A stretch of DNA of 64,000 bases from NCBI GenBank assembly GCA_028278135.1, contig JANQEW010000008.1, positions 62,001-126,000 on the forward strand, given 5' to 3'. Shown piece after piece: positions 28,031 to 38,502 of this stretch (positions are counted from its first letter, which is position 1; each line of letters starts with the position of its first letter). The notes beneath the pieces are model-generated. The model had not been told where the DNA came from. It ran no database searches and saw only the letters and a list, made by a program, of their open reading frames with translations. This DNA comes from Rhodospirillales bacterium (lineage in GTDB: Bacteria; Pseudomonadota; Alphaproteobacteria; Rhodospirillales; Rhodospirillaceae). Position numbers and translations under genes: made by a program.

Positions 28031-29425
28031 GTGGATATGACCTTCGATGTGATCATCATAGGCAGTGGGCCGGGTGGGTATGTATGCGCCATCCGGGCCG
28101 CGCAACTGGGGCTCAAAGTTGCCTGTATCGAGAAAAGCCCGACATTAGGAGGGACATGTCTCAATATTGGTTGCATCCCTTCGAAGGCTCTACTGCACTC
28201 TTCGCACTTGTTCGATGTTGGCAAACGTACGTTTGTCACCCATGGTATTGGTGGCGGCGATGGTCTCACTGTGAATCTGCCTGTCATGATGGCACACAAG
28301 AACAAGACAGTCGCAGGACTCACCAGGGGTATTGCAACGCTGTTCCGTAACAATAGGATTGAGCATGTAGTGGGAAGTGGGCAGCTCTTAGGAGCAGGGA
28401 GAGTCCGTGTCGGCGCACGGATTCTGGAAGCTGGGGCCATCGTTCTTGCCACAGGGGCCGAATCACTCCTGCTACCCGATGTGCCGGTTGATGAAGAACA
28501 CATCGTCACATCTACGGGCGCTCTATCCTTACCCGCCGTGCCCACGCGGCTTGCGATCGTAGGGGCTGGAGCAATTGGTCTGGAACTGGGGTCTGTGTGG
28601 CAGCGGCTGGGGGCACATGTCACGGTCATTGAAGGTCGTGATCACATTCTCCCCCCTATGGATGGGGAAGTGCGTCAGCATATGAAACGTCTTCTGGAAC
28701 GGCAGGGCTTTGTATTCCGACTCGGCCACAAGGTCACAATGGCAGAAAGATCAGAGACTGGTGTGGCGCTCACGGTAGAACGAAACACAGGAGGTGGAGT
28801 AGACGTACTTTCTGTCAATGTTTTACTGGTTGCTGTGGGGCGACGGCCTTACACAGAGGGTCTGAATCTCGCCACGGCAGGGGTGGCCTGTGATGCCCAG
28901 GGATTCATTATTGTAGATCATCATTTTGCCACTAGTGCTGCTGGCATCTACGCGATTGGTGATGTGACAGGTGGCACAATGCTCGCTCACAAGGCGACAG
29001 AAGAGGGCATTGCTGTTGCCGAAAAGCTAGCCGGTCGATCCGGTCATGTGAATTATCACACGATCCCATTCGTGGTCTATACATGGCCAGAAGTAGCCGC
29101 TGTCGGTCAGAGTGAGGAGGACTTGCAAGCGGCTGGTATAAGCTATAAGGTGGGCAAGTTTCCGTTCTCCGCTAACGCACGTGCTCGTTGTCATGCCGAA
29201 CACGATGGCTTTGTCAAGATTCTGGCAGACGCCCGTACAGACAGGCTACTAGGGGCGCATGTCGTTGGTCCGCATGCCGGCGATCTGATTGCAGAAGTGG
29301 TGCTAGGAGCAGAGTTTACCGCCGCTGCTGAGGATATTGCGCGCACCAGCCATGCTCACCCTTCGTTGGCAGAGGCGGTACGTGAGGCGGCGTTAGCGGT
29401 AGGGGAGGGTGCGCTCCATCTTTGA
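28031..29425 (+). CDS. lpd: Dihydrolipoyl dehydrogenase
   Basis: FAD-linked E3 of 2-oxoacid dehydrogenase or glycine cleavage complexes. FAD motif IIGSGPGGY at the N terminus, redox-active disulfide in GGTCLNIGCIPSK, NAD motif IVGAGAIGLELG, and C-terminal active-site HAHPSLAE. I start at GTG 28031, 5 bases after AAGGAG (28020-28025); ATG 28037 two codons later is also plausible. No E1/E2 genes are adjacent. Confidence 0.96.
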   Translation: MDMTFDVIIIGSGPGGYVCAIRAAQLGLKVACIEKSPTLGGTCLNIGCIPSKALLHSSHLFDVGKRTFVTHGIGGGDGLTVNLPVMMAHKNKTVAGLTRGIATLFRNNRIEHVVGSGQLLGAGRVRVGARILEAGAIVLATGAESLLLPDVPVDEEHIVTSTGALSLPAVPTRLAIVGAGAIGLELGSVWQRLGAHVTVIEGRDHILPPMDGEVRQHMKRLLERQGFVFRLGHKVTMAERSETGVALTVERNTGGGVDVLSVNVLLVAVGRRPYTEGLNLATAGVACDAQGFIIVDHHFATSAAGIYAIGDVTGGTMLAHKATEEGIAVAEKLAGRSGHVNYHTIPFVVYTWPEVAAVGQSEEDLQAAGISYKVGKFPFSANARARCHAEHDGFVKILADARTDRLLGAHVVGPHAGDLIAEVVLGAEFTAAAEDIARTSHAHPSLAEAVREAALAVGEGALHL

Positions 29426-29669
29426 TGGGAAGAGACAGGTATGTGCCACCGCAAGGGCGCTTTGACACGCTCAATGGTGTTCTCTTTTTGCTCCTTGTGA
29501 GAGCGAGAGAAGGACAGCTCAGACAATGTATCGTCTCCCAAAGAGACGCAACGATCCTGTCTAGGATGTTCCGGATGGCACTATCCATAAGGCGCAAACT
29601 TCGTCTTGCGGACGAACAACGGTTTCGGACAAAGTGCCAACTTCTCTCCGCGTATACGGACACACTAGC

Positions 29670-29993
29670 ATGGAAGCAAACAGGATGGGAACAGAATTTA
29701 TGAAGCGCGTCCGTGAACGTGCCTACCAGCTATGGGAGGCCGCAGGATGTGGGCATGGTCATGATATGGAGCACTGGTTGAGGGCAGAAGCCCAGATCAC
29801 CGCTGAACAGGCGACGGCGCAGAGCGAGGCGCCGCAAAACACGTCTTTACCCACGTCTCCACCCGATACTGCCCCAAAGTCGAGAGACCGCGGCAAGGCC
29901 GCGGCTAAGGACAACATGGAAAACAAGGAAATAACCACTGTTGCATCACCTATCCCGCGCAAGACACGGTCTAAAAAAGTCGCATCCTCATAA
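29670..29993 (+). CDS. Small DUF2934 family protein
   Basis: A 107-residue protein whose N-terminal half carries the DUF2934 signature (RVRERAYQLWEAAG, then HDMEHWLRAE). The remainder is low-complexity, Pro/Lys-rich and charged. Function is not established. Relatives often sit beside glycogen or trehalose genes, as here 264 bases upstream of glgB. Starts at ATG 29670, 29685 or 29700 are all possible; the conserved part begins just after 29700. Confidence 0.75.
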   Translation: MEANRMGTEFMKRVRERAYQLWEAAGCGHGHDMEHWLRAEAQITAEQATAQSEAPQNTSLPTSPPDTAPKSRDRGKAAAKDNMENKEITTVASPIPRKTRSKKVASS

Positions 29994-30256
29994 GCTGCTG
30001 TCGCAGCCGCAACCTATGCCTGTCTCTTTGAGGGCCGTGAGGTGATAATTGGCAGAGGTTTGCAGCCTAGCTGGCTGTGAAGGTTGCTGTATGGATTATT
30101 GGTACGGCTCTTCCGTGTAAAATAGCTGTTCAGAGGGAGTTGACAGTTTGGTGGTAGCTGGAAGATGCAGGATGCATACCCTGTTAGAGTGTGGATATGG
30201 GGTTTGCTATCTTCAGAAGAAGGCGCCTGGCTGCAAAACAGAGGGTAGCATCAATC

Positions 30257-32458
30257 ATGAATGACCAAGCAATCGACGGAGCTGTTCTGAGCATCATTCA
30301 TTCAGACCATGCGGATCCGTTCTCCATTCTCGGCATTCATCCTGCCGAGCCAGAAGCGGGGATGGTTATCAGAGCCTTCTTGCCACATGCCCTGCGTGTT
30401 GATGTGGTGGATCCAGCAGGGACAATGCTGGCACAGATGGAGAGAATCCACCCAGACGGATTCTTCTTGGCTCGATTTCCCGAGGCGACGGGGCGATTCT
30501 CGTACAGGTTACGTCTGTACTTATGGGGAGATAATCTTTTAGAAATAGAAGATCCGTATCAATTTTCACAAGTTTTAGGAGAAATGGACCAGTATCTGCT
30601 TGCGGAAGGGACACACTTGCGCAGTTACGAGAAGCTTGGTGCCCATCTGATGGAAATGGATGGGATCCAGGGGGTTGCCTTCGCTGTTTGGGCGCCAAAC
30701 GCACGCCGTGTGAGTGTGATCGGTGACTTTAATGAATGGGATGGTCGGCGGCACCCCATGCGCCTGCATCCCTCCTGCGGTGTGTGGGATATCTTCATAC
30801 CGTGTATTGGCATCGGGACTCACTACAAGTTTGAAATTCGCGGACCTCATGGGAATCTGATGCCGGCGAAGGCTGATCCGCATGCCTTTTGGTGCGAGAT
30901 TCCGCCACAGACGGCGTCACGTGTCTATCAATCGAGCTTCATGTGGACAGACGGCGAGTGGATGCAAGAACGCTCGCAGGGAATGGGCCACGATAAACCT
31001 CTCTGCATTTATGAAGTCCATCTGATGTCGTGGCGGCGTAATCCAGAACAGGGGTTCCGGTCTTTAAGCTATCGGGAGCTCGCAGAGGAGCTTGTCAACT
31101 ATGTCAAGGACATGGGCTACACTCACATCGAGTTGCTGCCTGTGAACGAACACCCGTTTGTGGGGTCGTGGGGCTATCAACCCATTGCCCTGTTCTCGCC
31201 AACCAGCCGTCTTGGTGAACCAGATGATTTCCGCTATTTTGTCAATAGATGTCACAAAGCAAAAATCGGTGTCATTTTGGACTGGGTGCCAGGCCACTTC
31301 CCAGAGGATGCTCATGGGCTCGGATTTTTTGACGGCACCCATCTGTACGAACACATGGACCCTCGCCAGGGGCGGCATAGTGACTGGGGGACTCTGGTCT
31401 ATAACTATGACCGCTCTGAAGTACAAAACTTCTTGCTTTCTAATGCTCTGTTTTGGCTAGAGCAATACCACATTGATGGACTGCGTGTGGATGCTGTAGC
31501 GTCGATGATCTATCTTGATTACAGTCGTCTTCCTGGAGAGTGGATACCTAACGAGTACGGAGGAAAAGAAAATCTAGCAGCGATATCATTTCTGAAGCGT
31601 GTTAATGAAATCGTTTATGCCCAGCACTCTGGAGCCTTTACTTGCGCAGAAGAATCCACAGCGTGGCCCATGGTCTCTCGTCCCACCTATCTGGGGGGAC
31701 TGGGTTTCGGGTATAAGTGGAATATGGGCTGGATGCATGATACATTACAATACATCTCACAAGACCCAGTTCATCGAAAATTCTATCATGACAAGATGAC
31801 GTTTGGGTTGCTGTACTCTTTTCACGAAAATTTTATTCTTGCGATTTCTCATGATGAGGTCGTGCACGGTAAGGGCTCTCTTGTGGGCAAGATGCCTGGT
31901 GACGAGTGGCGTAAGTTTGCCAATCTGCGTCTCTATTTCACCTTTATGTACACACAGCCAGGTAAGAAGCTCTTGTTCATGGGATCGGAGTTCGGTCAGA
32001 CATGGGAATGGAATCATGATGACAGTCTCGCGTGGCACCTTCTGCAATACCCTGTCCATAAGGGCGCACAGAACTGTCTGCGTGACCTGAATGCCCTTTA
32101 CCGCAATTATACTGCCCTGCACCAACTAGACAACGAGCAAGAGGGTTTTCTCTGGATAGATTGCCACGACCACGACCAGAGTATTTTGTCTTATGTCCGG
32201 CGGGGAAAAACACAGGATGATTTCGTGATTGTGGTATGCAATTTCACGCCTGTTGAGCGGCACAATTATCGAATTGGTGTGCCAAAAAACGCCGTTTATA
32301 AGGAAATTTTCAACTCTGATTCTGCCATGTACGGAGGCAGCAACATCGGCAATGCTGGTGCTGTGATGTCAGAGGCCGCTCCCATGCATGGTCAGCAATG
32401 TTCTCTGACGCTTATGCTGCCGCCTCTTGGGGCTGTCATGTTCAAGCCTGAGGCCTGA
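30257..32458 (+). CDS. glgB: 1,4-alpha-glucan branching enzyme
   Basis: GH13 enzyme that introduces alpha-1,6 branches into glycogen. N-terminal carbohydrate-binding domains (about 1-220) precede the TIM barrel. The nucleophile Asp is in DGLRVDAVASM, the acid/base Glu in CAEESTAWP, and the third carboxylate in SHDEVVHGK. 733 aa from ATG 30257; a 66-base in-frame extension (30191) is not conserved. First of glgB-glgX-malQ, with gaps of 16 and -22 bases. Confidence 0.97.
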   Translation: MNDQAIDGAVLSIIHSDHADPFSILGIHPAEPEAGMVIRAFLPHALRVDVVDPAGTMLAQMERIHPDGFFLARFPEATGRFSYRLRLYLWGDNLLEIEDPYQFSQVLGEMDQYLLAEGTHLRSYEKLGAHLMEMDGIQGVAFAVWAPNARRVSVIGDFNEWDGRRHPMRLHPSCGVWDIFIPCIGIGTHYKFEIRGPHGNLMPAKADPHAFWCEIPPQTASRVYQSSFMWTDGEWMQERSQGMGHDKPLCIYEVHLMSWRRNPEQGFRSLSYRELAEELVNYVKDMGYTHIELLPVNEHPFVGSWGYQPIALFSPTSRLGEPDDFRYFVNRCHKAKIGVILDWVPGHFPEDAHGLGFFDGTHLYEHMDPRQGRHSDWGTLVYNYDRSEVQNFLLSNALFWLEQYHIDGLRVDAVASMIYLDYSRLPGEWIPNEYGGKENLAAISFLKRVNEIVYAQHSGAFTCAEESTAWPMVSRPTYLGGLGFGYKWNMGWMHDTLQYISQDPVHRKFYHDKMTFGLLYSFHENFILAISHDEVVHGKGSLVGKMPGDEWRKFANLRLYFTFMYTQPGKKLLFMGSEFGQTWEWNHDDSLAWHLLQYPVHKGAQNCLRDLNALYRNYTALHQLDNEQEGFLWIDCHDHDQSILSYVRRGKTQDDFVIVVCNFTPVERHNYRIGVPKNAVYKEIFNSDSAMYGGSNIGNAGAVMSEAAPMHGQQCSLTLMLPPLGAVMFKPEA

Positions 32459-32474
32459 ACAGGGGTAGGATACG

Positions 32475-34799
32475 ATGGCCCAATGTTCCGGCTGGACGGT
32501 TTGGCCCGGAGCGCCCTATCCTCTAGGGGCGACGTGGGACGGATATGGTGTCAATTTCGCCTTGTTCTCTGCCGGTGCAGAGCGGGTGGAGCTCTGCTTG
32601 TTCGACTCAAGCGGTCAGCACGAACAAGCGCGAATTCCACTGTCTGAGTACACCGACCAGATATGGCACGCTTGTCTGCCAGAGTGTCGGCCAGGCCAAC
32701 TTTATGGCTATAGGGTTTATGGACCCTATGATCCTGCAAATGGCAGGAGATTCAACGGAAATAAACTACTGATTGACCCTTATGCCCGTGCTCTTGCTGG
32801 CAGGATTCACTGGCATGATGCTCTGTTCAGTTATCGCACGGATAGTCTGCACAAGGATCTGTCTTTTGATCGCCGTGATAGCGCCCGTTACATGGCAAAG
32901 GGCGTCGTGACAGCGGGGCCATCCCCATGGACACGCGACGAGGAGTCCCGGCCTCAGCGACCGCACACGCCATGGAGTCAGACGGTCCTCTATGAGGCTC
33001 ACGTCGCTGGTCTGTCGCGGCGCCATCCGCATGTCCCAGCAAGTCAGCGCGGGACGTATGCTGGTCTGGCTTCGGAACCCATTCTGCGTCACCTGCAGAG
33101 TCTAGGCGTCACGGCTATTGAACTGTTACCGGTTTTCCCTTTTCTGGATGAACAGCATCTTGTTCAGAAGGGACTCACAAACTACTGGGGCTACAATCCT
33201 TTTGCTTTCTTTACCCCCCATGCTGGTTACATGGGGGAGACGGGCGGTGATGAGTTCAAATTAATGGTCCACCGATTCCATGAAGCGGGAATGGAAGTGA
33301 TTCTGGACGTGGTCTTCAACCACACGGCAGAAGGTAGCCACCTCGGGCCAACCATTTCTCTCAGAGGGATAGACAATCTGAGTTATTACCTGACCGTTCC
33401 CGGAAACGCCCGTTACTATATGGATCATACCGGCTGCGGTAACACATTAAACATACCGCATCCTCGGGTCATGCAGATGGTGACAGATTCCCTGCGCTAT
33501 TGGATGACAGAAATGGGGGTAGATGGCTTCCGTTTTGATCTTGCCCTATCCTTGGCACGGCTGCCAAATGGCTATCATCCTGGGTGCCCCTTTCTCTCTG
33601 CGATAGGCCAGGATCCGATTCTTTCCAGGGCAAAGTTAATCGCTGAACCGTGGGATCTGGGCTTGGGTGGCTACCAAGTGGGACGCTTCCCCCCTGGCTG
33701 GGCAGAGTGGAACGACCGCTTTCGCGACACGGTGCGTGGTTTCTGGCGGGGGGATTATGGTCTCGTGAGCGACCTTGCTACTCGTGTGACAGGCTCCTCT
33801 GATCTGTTTAAACACGATGGCCGCCGTCCACAGGCAAGCATCAATTTCATCACTGCGCATGATGGCTTCGCCTTGCATGACCTCGTCAGTTACACTGTGA
33901 AGCACAACGAGGCGAATGGCGAAGAGAACCACGACGGCACTGATCATAACATCAGTTGGAACTGCGGTGTTGAGGGTGAAACGGTGGATCAGAGCGTCAA
34001 CGCTCTGCGCCAGCGCCAGAAAAAAAACATATTAGCAACTTTAATCTTGTCCCAGGGTGTGCCAATGTTAGTCGCTGGTGATGAAATGGGGCGGACTCAG
34101 CATGGCAACAACAACGCATATTGCCAAGACAATACAGTAAGCTGGGTGGATTGGTCCATGAGCAGGGCGGAGGATTCCGCACTGTTTGACTTCACGTGCA
34201 TGCTGCTTCGCCTACGCCGCAGATATGCCGCCTTTAGACGCACGACATTCTTCACGGGAGCCGTTGTGCCACCTCTTGGGATCAAGGATGTGACTTGGTT
34301 GAGCGTCAGTGGCTGTGAGATGCAGGTGGAGGAATGGCGTGCGCCATTCATTCGCTGCTTTGGGTTTCACCTCAGCAGTAGTATGACGGATCATACAGAT
34401 ATCGTGAACCATCCACTTGCTCATGAGGGTTTCATTATCCTGCTGAATGCCCACGATGGCCCAGTAGACTTTCGTCTGCCTACAGGTGCCTACGGCAAGC
34501 GGTGGACCCGTGTATTCGACACAGCGAGGAATGATTCCCCAGAATCAGCAGAAGAAACATTTCTTTCTTCCAGTTTGTACCCACTGGAGCCGCACTCGTT
34601 TGTGCTCCTGATATGCGATAAAAAGCCCGGGGGCGTCGAAGATGAGCCACGTCTGCAGCGTGCCGTGAGTAAGATAGTCATGAATCGTTCCAGGCAGCAT
34701 ACTCCTGGATATTCCCGACAGCAGCATAAGAAGATTTGGCGCAAAGCCAGGACGCAGCAGCCTAGGAGGAAGCGATCATGGATGAAAGTGAAACATTGA
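32475..34799 (+). CDS. glgX: Glycogen debranching enzyme
   Basis: GH13 isoamylase-type enzyme hydrolysing alpha-1,6 branches. It has an N-terminal CBM48 domain, then the catalytic residues in GVDGFRFDLA, IAEPWD and TAHDGF. At 774 aa it carries a basic, low-complexity C-terminal tail of about 50 residues beyond the usual end, where its last 22 bases are shared with malQ. The tail may have arisen by loss of an earlier stop. Confidence 0.95.
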   Translation: MAQCSGWTVWPGAPYPLGATWDGYGVNFALFSAGAERVELCLFDSSGQHEQARIPLSEYTDQIWHACLPECRPGQLYGYRVYGPYDPANGRRFNGNKLLIDPYARALAGRIHWHDALFSYRTDSLHKDLSFDRRDSARYMAKGVVTAGPSPWTRDEESRPQRPHTPWSQTVLYEAHVAGLSRRHPHVPASQRGTYAGLASEPILRHLQSLGVTAIELLPVFPFLDEQHLVQKGLTNYWGYNPFAFFTPHAGYMGETGGDEFKLMVHRFHEAGMEVILDVVFNHTAEGSHLGPTISLRGIDNLSYYLTVPGNARYYMDHTGCGNTLNIPHPRVMQMVTDSLRYWMTEMGVDGFRFDLALSLARLPNGYHPGCPFLSAIGQDPILSRAKLIAEPWDLGLGGYQVGRFPPGWAEWNDRFRDTVRGFWRGDYGLVSDLATRVTGSSDLFKHDGRRPQASINFITAHDGFALHDLVSYTVKHNEANGEENHDGTDHNISWNCGVEGETVDQSVNALRQRQKKNILATLILSQGVPMLVAGDEMGRTQHGNNNAYCQDNTVSWVDWSMSRAEDSALFDFTCMLLRLRRRYAAFRRTTFFTGAVVPPLGIKDVTWLSVSGCEMQVEEWRAPFIRCFGFHLSSSMTDHTDIVNHPLAHEGFIILLNAHDGPVDFRLPTGAYGKRWTRVFDTARNDSPESAEETFLSSSLYPLEPHSFVLLICDKKPGGVEDEPRLQRAVSKIVMNRSRQHTPGYSRQQHKKIWRKARTQQPRRKRSWMKVKH

Positions 34800-36988
34800 G
34801 CAGGCTTGCCGCGCTCGTTGGCATAGAACCAGTCTATTGGGATATTTTCGGTCATCGCCACGAAACAGACGAAGACACTAGGCTTTTGCTAATGTCCGCC
34901 ATGGGGCTGCCAATAGACACCCCTGATACTGCAAGAGAACATCTACAGGCGCTTGAGGAGCGAACTTGGGGGCGTTGGCTCAGGTTTGTCACCGTCGTTC
35001 GCCGCTGCCGGCCAATGGCCGTGCCGCTGTATCTGCCAGCCGATGTGACCCGGCGGCCAATTTTTTGGAATCTGTCCGCTGAGGATGGCCGTGTGCTGAA
35101 GGGACGCCTGGGGCCCGAGGCTCTCAAGGATCATGAAAGCTGTGTGATTGCAGGTAAAAAGATTGTGCGTTTGCAGTTCATTTTGCCGGAAGAAGTGTGT
35201 GATGGTTATCATACTCTCACGATTCAGGAAGGAAAAGAATCTGTACGCGGGAATGTTGTTGTCGCACCGGCTGCCTCCTACCTTCCTGCATGGTTCAGCC
35301 GCGCTCAGGAGCGGCGCTGGGGTGTAGCCTGCCATCTTTATGCCCTGCGTTCTGAGAAAGACTGGGGCATTGGTGACTTCACTACCCTTGTCCAGCTTGC
35401 GACAGCGCTTACTGGGAGTGGAGCGACATGCATTGGTCTCAACCCTCTCCATGCTTTGTTCCCCCAGAATCCTTTGCATTGTAGCCCCTATTCCCCGTCA
35501 AGCAGGCTGTTTTTAAACCCGCTTTACATAGATGTGAGCGCTGTGCCAGAGTTTGAAGAATGCGACAGGGCGTCCAGGCGCATCAGAACAGCTCAATTCA
35601 AGAAACGTTTGGAACAAGCACGGGCTACCACATACGTGGATTATCCAGCAGTGGCTGCCTTGAAGTTTGAAGTTCTTGTATTGCTCCATGCTTGCTTCGA
35701 GTCTCTCCATCCTGCTGGACACCCAGCAGATAAGCGTCGTAGGGCCTTCCAGCTCTTCTGCCAAGAAGGGGGCGAGCCGCTTTATCGCTTCGCCCTTTAT
35801 CAGGCTCTTGTGGAGGCCCACAAGGGCCTGGGCTGGCCAGATTGGCCCGTGGAGTTTCAGACTCCTAACAGCGCTGCAGTGCTTGCCTTTGCACGGGATA
35901 AAGCACATGCCAAACGCATTGCTTATCACCTCTACCTGCAATGGGAGGCGGACCGTCAGCTGTGCGCGGCTGCACACCGTTGTACTGACAGCGGGCTGTC
36001 TGTTGGCTTATACCGCGATCTCGCTGTCGGCGTGGACTCCGCTGGAGCTGATGTGTGGAGCCACAAGGAAACTTTCGCCGCTGCTCGTGTGGGTGCACCG
36101 CCAGATCAGTTCAATGCTCAAGGGCAAGACTGGGGTTCACCGCCGTTGAATCCACTGCGGCTACAGGAGGAAAACGGTTACGCTGATTTCATAGCCGTGT
36201 TACGGGCTAATATGCGCCATGCCGGTGCCTTACGCATCGACCATGTCATGGCGCTGCTGCACCTGTTCTGGATTCCACTCGGCGGTAATCCATCGACCGG
36301 CGCTTATGTCGGCTATCCCTTAGAGGACCTGCTGGGAATCGTCGCCCTGGAGAGTCATCGTCACCAATGCATGGTGATAGGCGAGGATCTAGGCACTGTC
36401 CCGCCTGCCTTTCGCGACCATATGACGGCTGAAGGCATTCTCTCCTACCGGGTGCTCATGTTCGAACGCTGGCCAGATAACAATTTTTTCAAGAGACCAA
36501 ATATTTATCCACCATCTGCACTAGCGATCGCTTCTACACATGATTTACCGACTGTGGCTGGGCACTGGTATGGCACGGATATCACTCTGAAACAGCGACT
36601 CAATCTAGTCTCAGCAGAAAAATCTGCTGCCGCACTCGCACTAGCGGAACGCGACTCTGATAGAAGGTTGCTACGCGCAGCCCTCGTTGATCAACACTTG
36701 ATAGAACAGTCTTTCCCACTGGATTCGACTCTTGACGAAGAGAATCTGCAGACTCTGGTTCTCGCGGTACACCGTTTTCTCGCCCGATCTGCGAGCCGCT
36801 TAATGCTCGTTAACCTAGATGATCTTTTGCTGGAAACTACCCAGCTTAATTTGCCGGGGACGATAGACGAATATCCTAACTGGAGGCGGAAAATTCTACA
36901 ACTGGTAGAATGTGTGCGTACTAACCCCTACATACGTGCCAGCGCGGCAGCGATTAACGCAGATCGTTCGACTGCCGTAGAATACTGA
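34778..36988 (+). CDS. malQ: 4-alpha-glucanotransferase (amylomaltase)
   Basis: GH77 enzyme that disproportionates malto-oligosaccharides released by debranching. The motifs ALRIDHVMAL (nucleophile), VIGEDLGTVP (acid/base) and ASTHDLPT are present in 736 aa. ATG 34778 lies inside glgX after AGGAGGAAG. With glgB and glgX it forms the branching/debranching half of glycogen turnover; glycogen synthase, ADP-glucose pyrophosphorylase and phosphorylase are not in the window. Confidence 0.96.
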   Translation: MDESETLSRLAALVGIEPVYWDIFGHRHETDEDTRLLLMSAMGLPIDTPDTAREHLQALEERTWGRWLRFVTVVRRCRPMAVPLYLPADVTRRPIFWNLSAEDGRVLKGRLGPEALKDHESCVIAGKKIVRLQFILPEEVCDGYHTLTIQEGKESVRGNVVVAPAASYLPAWFSRAQERRWGVACHLYALRSEKDWGIGDFTTLVQLATALTGSGATCIGLNPLHALFPQNPLHCSPYSPSSRLFLNPLYIDVSAVPEFEECDRASRRIRTAQFKKRLEQARATTYVDYPAVAALKFEVLVLLHACFESLHPAGHPADKRRRAFQLFCQEGGEPLYRFALYQALVEAHKGLGWPDWPVEFQTPNSAAVLAFARDKAHAKRIAYHLYLQWEADRQLCAAAHRCTDSGLSVGLYRDLAVGVDSAGADVWSHKETFAAARVGAPPDQFNAQGQDWGSPPLNPLRLQEENGYADFIAVLRANMRHAGALRIDHVMALLHLFWIPLGGNPSTGAYVGYPLEDLLGIVALESHRHQCMVIGEDLGTVPPAFRDHMTAEGILSYRVLMFERWPDNNFFKRPNIYPPSALAIASTHDLPTVAGHWYGTDITLKQRLNLVSAEKSAAALALAERDSDRRLLRAALVDQHLIEQSFPLDSTLDEENLQTLVLAVHRFLARSASRLMLVNLDDLLLETTQLNLPGTIDEYPNWRRKILQLVECVRTNPYIRASAAAINADRSTAVEY

Positions 36989-37025
36989 AAATACACATTA
37001 CATTAAGCTTCACATTAAAAAATCT

Positions 37026-37045
37026 CTCCTATTTGCTCCTATTTG
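37026..37045. repeat. Perfect tandem 10-bp repeat
   Basis: Two adjacent identical copies of ctcctatttg in the convergent malQ-tusA gap. Confidence 0.75.
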
Positions 37046-37129
37046 GCAAAGCTCCCCTTCTCAGAAGCTTTCTGACAAGCTGTCAATCTTCTGTCAATGT
37101 CAATATCAATATGTGGAAAATCTGTGGAA

Positions 37130-37363
37130 TCAGCTGGTCCGTTTGATTTGATACTTATAAACACCACCGTCCTCGGGAATCGCCTGTACTAACTCGTGGC
37201 CCGTCTGGCGACAGAAAGCCTCAAAGTCCTTAACAGAGCCAGGATCAGTGGCATGTACTTCAAGGATTTCACCAACTGCAATGTCCTTAAGGGCCTTTTT
37301 CGCTCGCAAGATTGGCAGAGGGCAATTCAAGCCCTTGGCATCAAGAATGGTATGAGTACTCAT
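37130..37363 (-). CDS. tusA: TusA-family sulfur carrier
   Basis: A 77-residue sulfurtransferase with the CPxP motif near the N terminus (GLNCPLPILRAKK), whose Cys carries persulfide sulfur. In sulfur oxidisers TusA hands sulfur to DsrEFH/DsrC or the sHdr system. ATG 37363 has GGGGAGA upstream. It lies 87 bases downstream of the dsrE2-like gene on the same strand; that pairing is the recurrent tusA-dsrE2 module of sulfur-oxidising bacteria. Confidence 0.92.
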   Translation of the reverse strand: MSTHTILDAKGLNCPLPILRAKKALKDIAVGEILEVHATDPGSVKDFEAFCRQTGHELVQAIPEDGGVYKYQIKRTS

Positions 37364-37450
37364 TACTTTTTCTCCCCGTTTTCCCCCGCTGCCACCATAG
37401 CACCATGCCGCCGACATTCGACATCATTATATTAAATAATTATTATATAA

Positions 37451-37939
37451 TTAAATGAACAGATTAACGTTACATTTGGAAGCTGTTTCGATATAGGTCG
37501 CTGCTCCAGCGTATTCTAGGCCATCCATCATATCTGATGTTTTGTACTCAAACAGATCCATTGTCATCTGACAGGCAATTAAACGCACCCCCGCTTCTTG
37601 AGCAAGTTCTCGTAGCTCTTCTATTGAAGCCACCTTTTTTTTCTTAATGAGATCCTTCATCATAGCGGTGGCAAAGCCATCGATGCCTGGCAACATACCA
37701 ACCATATTAGGCATCACGAGATGCATGCCCATGAGCGGCATTTCCATAGCTGCATTGCCAAGGGTCGTAACCTTCAGATCAAGTTTTTTCTTGCATAGGG
37801 CAAGTCCATAGAAAGTGAAGAAGAGGGTCACATCGAGCCCCATACTCGCTCCTGTGGTTGCCAGAATGAACGGAGGATAAGCCCAGTCCAGGGTCCCTTT
37901 CGTCACAATGATTGACATGCTCTTCGTGTTGTCCGACAT
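37451..37939 (-). CDS. dsrE2: DsrE2-like sulfurtransferase
   Basis: A 162-residue DsrE/F-family protein of the DsrE2 subgroup: opening block IIVTKGTLDWAYPPFILATTGA, a hydrophobic stretch LFFTFYGLAL, and a conserved Cys in LIACQMTMDLF that would carry persulfide. GGGAGGG precedes ATG 37939. Cotranscription with tusA suggests a relay moving sulfane sulfur to cytoplasmic oxidation enzymes, which are outside the window. Confidence 0.88.
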   Translation of the reverse strand: MSDNTKSMSIIVTKGTLDWAYPPFILATTGASMGLDVTLFFTFYGLALCKKKLDLKVTTLGNAAMEMPLMGMHLVMPNMVGMLPGIDGFATAMMKDLIKKKKVASIEELRELAQEAGVRLIACQMTMDLFEYKTSDMMDGLEYAGAATYIETASKCNVNLFI

Positions 37940-37997
37940 TCATCCCTCCCTGTGCAAAAAAAAAGCCCCTGTGCGTCGCGACGGAGAAAAACGGCCA

Positions 37998-38023
37998 TCC
38001 CTTGCCGGATTCCCTTGCCGGAT
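37998..38023. repeat. Perfect tandem 13-bp repeat
   Basis: Two adjacent identical copies of tcccttgccggat. Confidence 0.88.
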
Positions 38024-38224
38024 GGGCGTGCTGTCTTCTAACGGTATTGAGCTAGCAGCGCGCCTCTCATCGGCTTATACACACTAGCCCGCTACGACCC
38101 ACACCAGCATAGCCATCCCCTTCACATCACAGCGCTTGTCGTTGCCACGTCTGGAATCAGAATGGATTAGAGATTCACAATCTAACGTGAAATCTGACGA
38201 GCGCCAAGAGAATTGCGCGATCGC

Positions 38225-38256
38225 TGTCAAAACGAGAATTTGTCAAAAAGAGAATT
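38225..38256. repeat. Tandem 16-bp repeat
   Basis: tgtcaaaacgagaatt followed directly by tgtcaaaaagagaatt, one mismatch. Confidence 0.88.
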
Positions 38257-38473
38257 TCTTGAGGACAGCCCTGTCCTACAGGAAGGGCATGCACCGTGCC
38301 AGCCGATGACGCTAAACGAGATCAATCAGTGATCAATAAGCAGAAAATAAATCTTTAAATATTATAAAAAACTATAAAAAGTTGCAAAAATTGCATCTAT
38401 TTCCCCAAGTGGCAACGACAGCCCAGTGAGAAGCCGTCCCTATGGCCATGCCATTGACACACGCCGCACACAC

Positions 38474-38502
38474 TTGGTTGTGATCTTTATCGTGACTATG
38501 AT
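38474..38502 (+). promoter_or_regulatory. Candidate sigma-70 promoter for fccAB
   Basis: TTGGTT at 38474-38479 and TATGAT at 38497-38502 are 17 bases apart and 48 bases ahead of the fccA start. The -10 is a good match, the -35 only partial. Confidence 0.3.

Noticed and set aside
30140..30145. TTGACA upstream of glgB as a sigma-70 -35 box
   Set aside because: No acceptable -10 element lies 16-18 bases downstream.
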